DNA of 54,364 nucleotides from Rhizobiales bacterium UBA3584 (GCA_002375765.1 DFMV01000034.1:1-54364), one strand, 5' to 3'; positions 1-7,360 are shown, counted from the stretch's first letter. The notes: generated by a model from the sequence alone, not told the origin. Numbers and translations: made by a program.

Positions 1-8
1 TTCTCCTA
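1..8 (-). promoter_or_regulatory. Ribosome-binding site of a gene beyond the window edge
   Basis: Read on the minus strand the last bases of the window are TAGGAGAA, a good Shine-Dalgarno sequence, 17 to 24 nt after the glnK stop codon. A start codon would be expected a few bases outside the window. With glnK upstream, the obvious candidate is the ammonium transporter gene amtB, but none of that gene is visible. Confidence 0.5.
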
Positions 9-24
9 GTTGGACGCCAGGCAC

Positions 25-363
25 TTAGAGAGCTTCCGTTCCGGTTTCCCCGGTACGGATGCGGATGGCCTGTTCGAGATCGAGAACGAAAATCTTGCCG
101 TCGCCGATACGGCCCGTCTGGGCGGCATCCTTGATGGCGCTGGCAACCGCGTCGATCTGAGCGGCGTCCACGGCGATCTCAACCTTGAGCTTGGGGAGGA
201 AGTGAACGGCGTATTCAGTACCGCGGTAGATCTCGGAGTGACCCTTCTGACGTCCGTACCCCTTGACCTCTGTTACGGTCATGCCGTGCACATCGAGCGA
301 ATTGAGGGCCTGACGGACCTCTTCGAGCCGCGATGGCTTTATGATGGCTATTAGCAGTTTCAT
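25..363 (-). CDS. glnK: P-II nitrogen regulatory protein GlnK
   Basis: A P-II signal-transduction protein of 112 residues, the normal family length. P-II trimers sense 2-oxoglutarate, ATP/ADP and uridylylation, and control AmtB, NtrB and adenylyltransferase. The uridylylated tyrosine is Tyr51 in the T-loop (YRGTEY), preceded by KGYGRQKGH. The B-loop (TGRIGDGKIF) and C-loop (RIRTGET) are both intact. The ending TEAL and the GYGRQKGH/EYAVHFLPK wording resemble GlnK more than GlnB. The start is the ATG giving MKLLIAIIKP, since an in-frame ATG 13 codons upstream would add non-family residues. A sigma-54-type promoter lies about 45 nt upstream, and a ribosome-binding site just downstream at the window edge suggests amtB follows. 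Confidence 0.93.
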   Translation of the reverse strand: MKLLIAIIKPSRLEEVRQALNSLDVHGMTVTEVKGYGRQKGHSEIYRGTEYAVHFLPKLKVEIAVDAAQIDAVASAIKDAAQTGRIGDGKIFVLDLEQAIRIRTGETGTEAL

Positions 364-407
364 GGGTGCTCCTTTCCGAATTCCGCACCTGACACGCGAC
401 ATAAGGA

Positions 408-425
408 CTCAAAAGCCGTGCCAAA
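408..425 (-). promoter_or_regulatory. Sigma-54 (RpoN) type promoter of glnK
   Basis: On the minus strand the sequence reads TTGGCACGGCTTTTGAG. The -24 element TGGCACG is perfect. The -12 element is TTGAG instead of TTGCW, so the GG-N10-GC rule is met except for the final base. Transcription would start near 397, about 34 nt before the glnK ATG. NtrC/RpoN control of glnK is well established in proteobacteria. No clear NtrC binding site was identified in the 230 nt further upstream (426-655), where I see no gene. Confidence 0.7.
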
Positions 426-655
426 CTGCCTTTTCTGGGCTTAACCGATTGATATTAAAGGAATTTACTGAGAGATTGGGCAACTGCCAATTTCTGGACA
501 CAATTCAACATGCCTAAAAAATAGGCGTCTTTTGGCCGGTGTTTTAACGATTGGTGAATTTAGGGGCACGGACGCGCTGAGCCGCTGCGGCAATACTTTC
601 CTTGCTTCATGCGTTTCCCAGACGCATGTTTGGGGCGAAACGATCCGGAGCCCTG

Positions 656-1882
656 ATGATGGCGCAGACTGGCCAGGTGCATAGCTTTGACGTGTTGATT
701 GTGGGCGGTGGCCCCGTTGGCCTTTCGCTGGGCATAGCGTTGGCCCGATTTGCCCCCGGAATGAGGGTGGGTCTTCTCGACCGGCGCAAGCTGGCCGTCC
801 CCAAAGATTCGCGGGCCTCGGCGATTGCCGCTGGGGTGCGGCATCTTTTTGAGGCGATCGGGGTCTGGGACGGCATGGCCGAGGGGGCCAATCCCATTGC
901 GGAAATGAAAATCACCGATTCCGGAACTGGTGACATAAGCCGTCCGGTGTTTCTCGACTTTTCCGGTCACCGGGGGCCGGGCGAACCTTTTGCGCATATG
1001 GTGCCCAATACGGCCAGTGCCGCCAGCCTCATCGCCGCGGCACAGGAACTGGTGACGATAATCGAGCCGGGCGCTGTTTCAGCCTTCACCACGGGGGCAG
1101 CCGGTGGCGAGGTTGTCCTTGAGGACGGGCGGACCCTTTCGGCACGGTTGGTCGTGGCGGCCGATGGTGGCAAGTCGATGCTGCGGGAACTGGTCGGGAT
1201 CAGGACCCTTTCCCACGACTATCGCCAGTCGGGGCTGGTGACGACCATCAGCCATGCCCAGCCGCACCATGACGTGGCCTATGAGCATTTTCGGCCCGCT
1301 GGTCCTTTTGCTTCGCTGCCCCTTTCGGGCAATCGCTCTTCGCTTGTGTGGACCGAAACGCCCGAGACCGCGCAGGCCCTCCTTGCCATGGCGCCTGAGG
1401 ATCTCGCGCACCGGATAGAAGCGGCCATGGGATCGGTTCTTGGGTCAGTGGAAATTGTTGAAACCGTCCAGAGTTTTCCCTTGAGCCTGGTTCTCGCCCA
1501 TCGGCTTGCCGCGCCCCGTCTGGCGCTGGTGGGCGATGCTGCTCATGTGATCCATCCGCTTGCCGGGCAGGGGCTCAATCTGGGCCTGCGTGATGTTGCG
1601 GTGCTTGCCGAGGTCCTGGTCGACGCTGCAAGGCTGGGGGAAGATTTCGGTTCGATGGCGGTGCTTGAACGCTATGAACGCCGGCGGCGTACCGATACGG
1701 CTTTGATGGCGTTTGCGACGGACGGGCTCAACCGGTTGTTTTCAAATGATGTTGCACCGGTCAGGGCCGTGCGTGATTTCGGACTTTCGCTCGTCAATCG
1801 CATCGACCCGCTCAAGGATGCGTTCATCACCCAGGCGGCTGGGGCGTCCGGAGCCAAACTGCTCAAGGGTATCGCGCCTTAG
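656..1882 (+). CDS. UbiH/UbiF/Coq6-family FAD-dependent hydroxylase
   Basis: A flavoprotein monooxygenase of about 408 residues in the ubiquinone-biosynthesis hydroxylase family (UbiH/UbiF/UbiL/VisC), which hydroxylates the polyprenylated ring using O2 and NAD(P)H. The N-terminal Rossmann dinucleotide site is VGGGPVGLSLGIALA. The second FAD/NADPH motif appears as VVAADGGKS near residue 175. The late FAD motif GDAAHVIHPLAGQGLNLGL is near residue 285. The start is one of two adjacent ATGs at 656 and 659, six bases after GGAG; an upstream in-frame ATG at 602 lacks a ribosome-binding site. Which ring position is hydroxylated cannot be told from sequence. It converges on the Trm112-like gene with only 9 bp between the stops. 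Confidence 0.88.
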   Translation: MMAQTGQVHSFDVLIVGGGPVGLSLGIALARFAPGMRVGLLDRRKLAVPKDSRASAIAAGVRHLFEAIGVWDGMAEGANPIAEMKITDSGTGDISRPVFLDFSGHRGPGEPFAHMVPNTASAASLIAAAQELVTIIEPGAVSAFTTGAAGGEVVLEDGRTLSARLVVAADGGKSMLRELVGIRTLSHDYRQSGLVTTISHAQPHHDVAYEHFRPAGPFASLPLSGNRSSLVWTETPETAQALLAMAPEDLAHRIEAAMGSVLGSVEIVETVQSFPLSLVLAHRLAAPRLALVGDAAHVIHPLAGQGLNLGLRDVAVLAEVLVDAARLGEDFGSMAVLERYERRRRTDTALMAFATDGLNRLFSNDVAPVRAVRDFGLSLVNRIDPLKDAFITQAAGASGAKLLKGIAP

Positions 1883-1891
1883 ATTGCGATC

Positions 1892-2149
1892 CTAGTTATC
1901 TGAAGCAGGACGGTTGCGCAGAGCTTCAGCTTCGTCCTCGTCGATCCGTCGTGCCGCATCGATTACCAGCAGGGGAACGCCCTTGCGGATGGGAAAGGCG
2001 TAGCGGGCGACGATTGAGATCAGCTCGGAGCCGTCCGCCGATAGGGTCAGCCGTGTCTTTGTGACCGGGCAGACGAGCATTTCGATGGTGCGCGGATCAA
2101 GTCTGTAACGTGGATTGTCGTCCGGCGGCGGGGCGTCCGGGGACGTCAT
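1892..2149 (-). CDS. Trm112-like/YcaR-family small protein
   Basis: An 85-residue protein carrying the Trm112/YcaR fold (PF03966): LVCPVTKTRLTLS, then a beta-rich stretch ending in RYAFPIRKGVPLLVIDAAR. Eukaryotic Trm112 activates methyltransferases. The bacterial single-CP forms have no settled function. It is the last gene of a three-gene minus-strand operon, its ATG overlapping the stop of the LON-domain gene (ATGA). The proline/aspartate-rich first 12 residues and the acidic tail after the domain look disordered. Confidence 0.85.
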   Translation of the reverse strand: MTSPDAPPPDDNPRYRLDPRTIEMLVCPVTKTRLTLSADGSELISIVARYAFPIRKGVPLLVIDAARRIDEDEAEALRNRPASDN

Positions 2150-2805
2150 TGCAGGACGACGCCCGACCGGGCCCTTGCCATCTCGATTTCAGCGAGAGCC
2201 ATCAGGGTCTCAGCGCGCTCAACGAGCGTACGGGCTTCAAGCAGTGCCTGCTTTTCGGGTCCGCCATAGGGTCCGAGCATGGCGGCGAGATCGACCAGTT
2301 CGCCAGTCGCCATATCTTCGATTTCGTCCCAATCGACCTCAATGTCGGAAAACTCCGCATGGGCCCGCAGCACAGTGAGCAGGCGCGGGCGATCGACTGC
2401 ATCTTCGCCGAGTTCGGGGGTGAAATCGGCGGCAAAACCCGTGGTATCGATCCGCGCCTGGCGATAGGGCGTCGCCGTGGTCAGTTCTTCGATCGGCGTA
2501 AACCTGCAGACGCCCTCGAGAATGATGAAGTAGCGGCTTTCGGCCTGCTCTTCAAAATGAGTGATGCGACCGATGCAGCCCACTTTTTCCAATGGCACCT
2601 GGCCACGCGGTGCCTCCTCGGCGGTGTCGCGCGGCTGGATCAGGCCGATCATGCGGTTTCCGGCCAGTGCGTCGTCGACCATGGCAACGAAGCGCGGCTC
2701 GAAAACATTGAGCGGCCGGTGCGAACCGGGCAGCAAAAGGGCACGGCTCAGCGGAAAAAGTGCGAGCATATCGGGAAGTTCCGATATCGAAGCCGGGCGG
2801 CGCAT
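2146..2805 (-). CDS. LON peptidase substrate-binding domain protein
   Basis: A 219-residue stand-alone Lon N-terminal (LAN/PUA-like) domain (PF02190), without ATPase or protease domains. Recognisable parts are LALFPLSRALLLPGSHRPL near residues 14-32, then NVFEPRFVAMVDDAL, and VGCIGRITHFEE further on. Such proteins are common in alphaproteobacteria next to thioredoxin/CnoX genes, as here, and are presumed to bind unfolded protein, but no substrate is established. The start is preceded by AGGAGAGGAA at good spacing. It follows the CnoX gene by 87 bp and overlaps the next gene, so the three are probably co-transcribed. Confidence 0.87.
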   Translation of the reverse strand: MRRPASISELPDMLALFPLSRALLLPGSHRPLNVFEPRFVAMVDDALAGNRMIGLIQPRDTAEEAPRGQVPLEKVGCIGRITHFEEQAESRYFIILEGVCRFTPIEELTTATPYRQARIDTTGFAADFTPELGEDAVDRPRLLTVLRAHAEFSDIEVDWDEIEDMATGELVDLAAMLGPYGGPEKQALLEARTLVERAETLMALAEIEMARARSGVVLQ

Positions 2806-2892
2806 GGCGTTTCCTCTCCTGGCTCTGTCCTGGAGCCGTTTCTCTTTGATGAATCCTGATCGTCAGGTTCCTATCTTATTGCGGATCGCGCT

Positions 2893-3828
2893 TTATCGAA
2901 ACAGCAGCGAGGACAACATGCGACGCCCCTTGAGCGTTGCGGCGTCCTTGGGACCCCACGCTTCGAAAAATTCGAGCAGTTTTTTGCGGGCGCCGTCATC
3001 CTGCCATTCGCGGTCGCGCTCCATAATGGCGATCAGCGACTGAACGGCGGCAAGCCGGTCGCCTTTGGCGTTGCGAATCATCGCCAGATCGAAGCGGGCC
3101 TGATGATCGTTCGGGTTGGTGGTCAGCGCCTGTTCGAGTTGGGTGGCATCGCCGAGCTTTTCGGCCCCCTCTTCGAGCGAAATTGCCGTTTCAAGCGCTT
3201 TGGCGCCGGCGTGGCTCTGATCCTCGGGCAGCATCGCGAGGGTTTGGCGCGCCCCATCGCGATCGCCGGTCCGGAACTGCACGGTCGCAACGCCGACAAG
3301 TGCGTCCAGATTGTCCGGGGCATGGCGGAGCACGGTGGCAAAGATCTGATAGGCGCGCTCGAAATCTTCCGCATCAAGCGCCGCCCGGGCCGCTTCCATG
3401 GCGGCTGCGATCTGGCTTTCGGCTTCAGAAGGGCCGCCCACACCGGCCTTGGCTGCCATGTCGATGAGCTTTTGGGCAAAGCGGGCAATCTCGCTTTCCG
3501 GCAAGGCGCCCATGAAGCCATCCGCCGGACGGCCACCGATAAAGCCAAAGACGGCAGGGATCGATTGCACGCCCATCTGACCTGCAAGAGCCTGGTTTTC
3601 ATCCACATTGATCTTGACCAGCGCGACCTTTCCCCCAAGGCCGGTGACGACCTTCTCCAATGCCGGCGTCAACTGTTTGCAGGGTCCGCACCACGGTGCC
3701 CAGAAATCAACGAGGACAGGGCGCTGCATCGAGGCTTCGAGAACATCGGCCTGAAAACGCGCGGTCGATGATTCGATGATCAGGTCGTCCTGAGCCGGCG
3801 CCTGCTTTGGGGTGAGATTGAGGTCCAT
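2893..3828 (-). CDS. cnoX: Thioredoxin-TPR chaperedoxin, CnoX/YbbN family
   Basis: A 311-residue protein with an N-terminal thioredoxin domain (about residues 20-125) and a C-terminal helical TPR region (about 135-300). The active site is WAPWCGPCKQL, so both redox cysteines are kept, unlike E. coli CnoX, whose second-generation SxxC motif is not redox-active. CnoX proteins are holdases that protect and hand substrates to GroEL and DnaK under hypochlorite or oxidative stress. That role is inferred from family and architecture. The first gene of the operon with the LON-domain and Trm112-like genes. AAGG lies nine bases before the ATG. Confidence 0.9.
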   Translation of the reverse strand: MDLNLTPKQAPAQDDLIIESSTARFQADVLEASMQRPVLVDFWAPWCGPCKQLTPALEKVVTGLGGKVALVKINVDENQALAGQMGVQSIPAVFGFIGGRPADGFMGALPESEIARFAQKLIDMAAKAGVGGPSEAESQIAAAMEAARAALDAEDFERAYQIFATVLRHAPDNLDALVGVATVQFRTGDRDGARQTLAMLPEDQSHAGAKALETAISLEEGAEKLGDATQLEQALTTNPNDHQARFDLAMIRNAKGDRLAAVQSLIAIMERDREWQDDGARKKLLEFFEAWGPKDAATLKGRRMLSSLLFR

Positions 3829-4046
3829 CTGGTGCTGCCTTTTCTGGCCCTTCGGTTAGGTGCCGACGTTTGGGTCGAGCCTTACACCAAGCCGGGCGCC
3901 GGTGCAAAAGCCCAAAGCTGTTGTCTGTTTGCCGCCGTGGTGGGGGCGTTGTGGCTGAGCGTGAAAATATGGGTTGCAATTGTCATTTCGGTTGGGCATA
4001 TAGGCGCCCATCGCGGTGCCGCCAAGGGGCGGACCGGGATTGGAGT

Positions 4047-4121
4047 GCGGGCGTAGCTCAGGGGTAGAGCATAACCTTGCCAAGGTTAGGGTCGTGAGTT
4101 CGAATCTCATCGCCCGCTCCA
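4047..4121 (+). tRNA. tRNA-Gly (anticodon GCC)
   Basis: The full cloverleaf can be drawn by eye. The seven-base acceptor stem GCGGGCG pairs with CGCCCGC. The D arm is GCTC-AGGGGTA-GAGC. The anticodon stem TAACC/GGTTA encloses TTGCCAA with anticodon GCC, and the T arm contains GTTCGAATC. CCA is encoded at 4119-4121. A factor-independent terminator follows 30 bp downstream. The 218 bp between cnoX and this gene hold no gene I can support; a TATAGG at 3999-4004 may be the -10 element. Confidence 0.97.
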
Positions 4122-4134
4122 AAAATTCCAAGGC

Positions 4135-4180
4135 GTGAGAGCCTTGAGATCAAAGGGCCGAAAGGCCCTTTTTGCTTTTC
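4135..4180 (+). repeat. Copy A of a duplicated tRNA-downstream/terminator segment
   Basis: This segment (GAGAGCCTTGAGATCAAAGG and onward through the hairpin) recurs at 5659-5704 with roughly 38 of 46 positions matching by hand alignment. The similarity includes non-hairpin flanking sequence, so it is more than two independent terminators. The two copies bracket the cold-shock cassette. Confidence 0.6.
4152..4176 (+). terminator. Rho-independent terminator of tRNA-Gly
   Basis: AAAGGGCC, loop GAAA, GGCCCTTT, then a T-rich tail (TTTTTGCTTTT). Perfect 8-bp stem with a GNRA tetraloop, 30 bp after the tRNA. Confidence 0.9.
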
Positions 4181-4464
4181 CAGACTATCATGAGTTGACC
4201 GATCCGCTGGCGTAGCGGTCCTGCGGCGCTTGCCGCAATTGTCGGGTGTTTGGTGCCTGAACATTATGGGCCTTGTTTATCGGGTTCGCCATACCCATAT
4301 ATCGAAGTACGTTTTCAGCCGATCATTGGCTTTTCCCTGCACCGGCGTACCGGCACAGGACCATCTCCTGATTTTTTGCGAACGTTCTAGATCCGATCCG
4401 CGTGTTGCGGGCCGGAAACATGCCCGCATGTCCGCTGGACCGGGCCACACGAAAAGATACTTTC
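4177..4464 (+). promoter_or_regulatory. Long leader region of the cold-shock gene; no gene seen
   Basis: About 290 bp without a credible coding sequence. Bacterial cold-shock genes usually have long structured 5' leaders. Here a 6-bp hairpin, GCGGGC at 4407-4412 with GCCCGC at 4422-4427, lies 38 bp before the start codon. No convincing -35/-10 pair was found. The leader role is inference. Confidence 0.4.
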
Positions 4465-4671
4465 ATGATCAACGGTACCGTCAAGTTCTTCAATGCCACC
4501 AAAGGCTTTGGTTTCATTTCGCCTTCTGATGGCAGCAAGGACGCCTTCGTCCATATTTCGGCGGTAGAGCGCGCCGGTCTTTCGGGTCTCGCCGAAGGCC
4601 AGGCCGTCAGCTACGAGCTGGAAAACGGTCGCGACGGCAAGGCATCGGCAGTGAATCTGCAGCTTTCCTAA
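4465..4671 (+). CDS. Cold-shock protein (CspA family)
   Basis: A 68-residue single cold-shock domain, the standard length, binding single-stranded nucleic acid as an RNA chaperone. Both ribonucleoprotein motifs are present: RNP1 as KGFGFISP and RNP2 as DAFVHIS. The start is the ATG giving MINGTVKFF, the family N-terminus; an in-frame upstream reading adds 21 unrelated residues. The ribosome-binding site is weak, in keeping with csp genes whose translation depends on leader structure. Followed at 53 bp by the first of four small proteins. Confidence 0.95.
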   Translation: MINGTVKFFNATKGFGFISPSDGSKDAFVHISAVERAGLSGLAEGQAVSYELENGRDGKASAVNLQLS

Positions 4672-4724
4672 AGTTATGGCGCGCCGGGACTGAGCTTCAG
4701 CCCCGGCCTTCAAGGCTAAAGCCT

Positions 4725-4901
4725 ATGACAAAGACACCTCTCGAGGCTGCCGAAAGCCGGTTCCGGTCGATCTCGATCACCGAAAAGAACGGGCAGTTCG
4801 CGGCCATTCGCCAGGCCCTTCAGGCGCGCGAGCGCAAACTGAGAGACGTCCAGAAAGCAGCGCGCCTCGAGAAAAGGTCGCTGCCCGACAGCGACGCATG
4901 A
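4725..4901 (+). CDS. Small hypothetical protein (58 aa) of the csp cassette
   Basis: An open frame of 58 codons beginning MTKTPLEAAESRFRS. It is highly charged, with an amphipathic helical middle (IRQALQARERKLRDVQ) and no membrane segment or cysteine. It lies between csp and another small gene with gaps of 53 and 19 bp in the same direction, and its codon usage looks like that of the neighbours. I do not recognise a family with confidence. Helical charged small proteins do follow csp genes in related bacteria, by my recollection. Confidence 0.6.
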   Translation: MTKTPLEAAESRFRSISITEKNGQFAAIRQALQARERKLRDVQKAARLEKRSLPDSDA

Positions 4902-4920
4902 CGCCGGAGAAAGCACCATT

Positions 4921-5172
4921 ATGAAAACCAAAGCTGACGGATTTGACTATAAGGCCAGCGCTGAACTTTATCCAGGCAAGCGTTCAACACGGTATCGCAC
5001 GATCCGTTACCGCCGCTTCGAGAGCACGGCAAAGGCGCTGCGCTATCTCATGGAAGAAATGCCCCCCGAGCTTCTGGCTGGAGCCATCCTTGAAACCGAG
5101 GAACGGCGTTTCGGTGCCGATCAGATTACCGCGCTCTACAAGGACGAAGCCTATCCGTTGCCAAGAGCGTGA
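4921..5172 (+). CDS. Small conserved protein (83 aa) of the csp cassette
   Basis: An 83-residue protein, MKTKADGFDYKASAELYPGK at the start, with a central YRRFESTAKALRYLMEEMPP and an end like FGADQITALYKDEAYPL. This matches my memory of a small uncharacterised family in rhizobia with the pattern YRRF...A..E.PPE......E.....F....I..LY....YPL, also found near csp genes. The start is preceded by CGGAGAAAG. No enzyme motif is visible. The function is unknown, and the csp link suggests a stress or adaptation role only by context. Confidence 0.75.
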   Translation: MKTKADGFDYKASAELYPGKRSTRYRTIRYRRFESTAKALRYLMEEMPPELLAGAILETEERRFGADQITALYKDEAYPLPRA

Positions 5173-5193
5173 CCCTGAAAAAGGATAAAGCCG

Positions 5194-5373
5194 ATGCATA
5201 CATTGAGCAAAATCATTCCTTTCCCAATCTCTTCCAGGCGCGCTGGCCAATTCAGCTCTGCCGCCTATCCGCGCTTTGCCGTTGCGTTCGGTGATCGCGA
5301 TCGGGTCCCCCTGAACGGTATCGCTCAACCCGAAATAGCCCTGGTGTTGCCGGATGTTTCGCCATGTCATTGA
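5194..5373 (+). CDS. Small hypothetical protein (59 aa), coupled to the DUF1488 gene
   Basis: A 59-codon frame beginning MHTLSKIIPFPISSRRAGQF and ending DVSPCH. AAGGAT lies 9 bases before the ATG. Its last ten bases overlap the start of the next gene, a common sign of translational coupling. The composition is not obviously biased and there is no recognisable domain. It may be a real small protein or a leader for the DUF1488 gene. Confidence 0.5.
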   Translation: MHTLSKIIPFPISSRRAGQFSSAAYPRFAVAFGDRDRVPLNGIAQPEIALVLPDVSPCH

Positions 5374-5639
5374 GCTTTCCCAATCCGAGCCGAGACTTTC
5401 AGAAGTCGCGCAATGCTGTCGGTTTCACGGGTTACGATGGCATGTTTGAAGTTCAATTCTTCGTCGACATCGATGCGTTGGCCAAGCTGGACACCAGTTC
5501 AATTGCGTCGGGCACTGCTGAATCACGCTGGCTCAATGCCTTTGATGCGTTGCGTACGTCTATCCTGGACGTCGCACGCGAAGTTTACGCCAACAGCCGG
5601 CGCACAACTTACCTGTTGACTGCTGCCGACTTTCGATAG
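5364..5639 (+). CDS. DUF1488 family protein
   Basis: A 91-residue protein of the DUF1488 family: FPNPSR near the N-terminus, VGFTGYDGMFEVQFFVD in the middle, then a WLNAFDALRTSILDVAREVY helix and a closing YLLTAADF. The family is small, soluble and uncharacterised, common in alphaproteobacteria. It is the last gene before the terminator at 5674, so it closes the csp cassette. No known catalytic residues. Confidence 0.82.
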   Translation: MSLSFPNPSRDFQKSRNAVGFTGYDGMFEVQFFVDIDALAKLDTSSIASGTAESRWLNAFDALRTSILDVAREVYANSRRTTYLLTAADFR

Positions 5640-5658
5640 CTGGTAAAATATCAAACTG

Positions 5659-5704
5659 CGAGAGCTTGACATCAAAGGGCCGAGGGGCCCTTTTTCGTTT
5701 GCAG
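5659..5704 (+). repeat. Copy B of the duplicated terminator segment
   Basis: Matches 4135-4180, including the sequence before the hairpin (GAGAGCTTGACATCAAAGGG). Upstream sequences (AAAATATCAAACTGC versus AAAAATTCCAAGGCG) may extend the match to about 60 bp, but with gaps. Confidence 0.6.
5674..5697 (+). terminator. Rho-independent terminator after the DUF1488 gene
   Basis: AAAGGGCC, loop GAGG, GGCCCTTT, followed by TTTCGTTT. An 8-bp perfect stem almost identical to the tRNA-Gly terminator. Confidence 0.88.
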
Positions 5705-5750
5705 GCTTTGTCAGTGCTCGTCCTGGAGCGGGCAGTGTGCCCGGCACCTG

Positions 5751-6464
5751 CTAGACGACCTTCACTCTGATTTCGCCTACGCCCTGGACGCTTGCGACGA
5801 TGGAATCGCCGCGAGATACAGCGCCAACGCCCGACGGCGTTCCGCTCATGATGATATCGCCGGGCCGCAGCGCAAAAAAGCGAGACAGGATCGAGATCAT
5901 CTCGGGCACCTTCCAGAGCATCTGGTTGAGATTGCCTTCCTGGCGTGTTTGCCCGTTGACCGCGAGTGTGATCGCGCCCTGATCGGGATGCCCGATGCGG
6001 CTGGCGGGGACCAGCGGTCCGCAGGGCGCGGAAGCCTCGAAGCTCTTGGCTGCCTCCCAGGGGCGGCCGAGTTTTTTGGCTTCGGACTGAAGGTCCCGGC
6101 GGGTCATGTCGAGACCTACGCCATAGCCAAAGACGTGATAGAGAGCGTCTTTGACCGCGATGTCGGTTCCGCCTTTCGCTAGCGCGACGATCATTTCCAC
6201 TTCGTGGTGCACATCGGATGTTTCGGAGGGATAGGGGAAGGTGCCATCCGAAATTGCCGCGTCACCATGCTTGAAAAAGAAAAAGGGTGGTTCCTTGTCG
6301 GGATCATGACCCATCTCGACGGCGTGCGCGGCATAGTTGCGGCCGATACAGAATATCCGGTTGACCGGAAAAACGTCCCTTGTGCCTTCAACGGGTAGCG
6401 TCGGCACGGGATTGGGGGGCAGTACGAATTCGGTGCCGGCAGGTTCGCGTGCGTTTTCGCTCAT
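5751..6464 (-). CDS. Fumarylacetoacetate hydrolase (FAH) family protein
   Basis: A 237-residue FAH-fold hydrolase resembling fumarylpyruvate/acylpyruvate hydrolases, which cleave C-C bonds in beta-diketo acids with Mg2+ or Mn2+. Visible family parts are IFCIGRNYAAHAVEMG, FFFKHGDAAIS, HHEVEMIVAL with the metal-binding glutamates, GYGVGLDMTRRDLQ and GDIIMSGTPSGVG. The start is the second in-frame ATG (MSENAREP) with AGGA ten bases upstream; the ATG seven codons earlier lacks a ribosome-binding site. The gene stands alone, ending about 50 bp past the csp terminator. The exact substrate cannot be read from sequence. Confidence 0.9.
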   Translation of the reverse strand: MSENAREPAGTEFVLPPNPVPTLPVEGTRDVFPVNRIFCIGRNYAAHAVEMGHDPDKEPPFFFFKHGDAAISDGTFPYPSETSDVHHEVEMIVALAKGGTDIAVKDALYHVFGYGVGLDMTRRDLQSEAKKLGRPWEAAKSFEASAPCGPLVPASRIGHPDQGAITLAVNGQTRQEGNLNQMLWKVPEMISILSRFFALRPGDIIMSGTPSGVGAVSRGDSIVASVQGVGEIRVKVV

Positions 6465-6597
6465 TTTTTCAATTCCTAGTGGCATCAGGTGGGCGCTGCC
6501 GAGGGATCGGGCACCTGCCTAAAGGTTTGATTGTCTTGGTCAGGCAACTGGTTTAGCAAGTGTCGTTGCCCACCCTATCCTCAGTCTTTGCCCATCC

Positions 6598-7338
6598 ATG
6601 GACATTATTGCACTTGCCATCATCTTCGTCGCAGTCGGCGCCGGAGCAATTTCGAAGGGTGCGACCGGGATGGGCATGCCGCTCATTGCCATTCCGTTTC
6701 TCGCGGCAACCTTCGGCCTGCAGCACGCCATCGCCGTGCTGTTGATTCCAATTCTGGTTTCCAACGCGTCCCAGCTCTATCGCTTTCGGCATGCGCGTGG
6801 CGAAGCAGGGTTGGGCTTTTTGCAGCCCATGCTCATGCTCTGCGTGGTTGGCGTTATCGCCGGAACGTGGTTTTTGACGTCGACGCCCGAGCGCGGTCTG
6901 GCGTTGACGCTGGGAATCCTGCTGCTCGGCTATCTGGCGCTGCGCCTGTTGAACCCGCATTTCACCGTGGGACCCCAGGCAGCCAGGCGCTGGGCAATGC
7001 CGGCGGGTCTGGGTGCGGGACTGCTGCATGGCGCGACGGGGATTTCGGCGCCGATCGGGGTGACGTTCATCCACGCCATGCGGTTCGGCCGCGATGCGCA
7101 TGTTTATGCGGTTTCGGCGATGTTTATGGTTCTGGCGATCTTTCAGGCGCCCTCGCTGTGGGTGGCCGGCATCCTGAGACCCGAATGGCTGATGCAGGGT
7201 ATGTTTGCGCTGATCCCGACCTTTCTGTTCATGCCGGTGGGTCAATGGCTCGCGGGCAAGATGAGCCAAAGCGCCTTCGACCGCATGATCCTGATCTTTC
7301 TCGGTGCGATCGGGCTCAAGATGGTGCTGGGCTTCTAG
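6598..7338 (+). CDS. TauE/SafE family membrane permease
   Basis: A 246-residue integral membrane protein of the TauE/SafE (COG0730) family, proposed to move sulfite, sulfoacetate or other organic anions. Both half-repeats carry the glycine-rich family signature: GAISKGATGMGMPLIAIPF near residues 17-35 and GLLHGATGISAPIGVTF near 140-156. About seven to eight hydrophobic segments fill the chain. It stands alone in its direction and shares a bidirectional terminator with acnA. No neighbour gives the substrate. Confidence 0.9.
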   Translation: MDIIALAIIFVAVGAGAISKGATGMGMPLIAIPFLAATFGLQHAIAVLLIPILVSNASQLYRFRHARGEAGLGFLQPMLMLCVVGVIAGTWFLTSTPERGLALTLGILLLGYLALRLLNPHFTVGPQAARRWAMPAGLGAGLLHGATGISAPIGVTFIHAMRFGRDAHVYAVSAMFMVLAIFQAPSLWVAGILRPEWLMQGMFALIPTFLFMPVGQWLAGKMSQSAFDRMILIFLGAIGLKMVLGF

Positions 7339-7360
7339 TCAGTGTCAGATTTCGGCAGGA

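Noticed and set aside
4230..4529. A 99-codon plus-strand frame over the csp leader
   Set aside because: Runs into csp in another frame, with no protein similarity.
4047..5704. The idea that the csp cassette is an integrative element inserted in tRNA-Gly
   Set aside because: There is no integrase, and the 3' end of the tRNA is not repeated at the far side; only the downstream terminator is duplicated.
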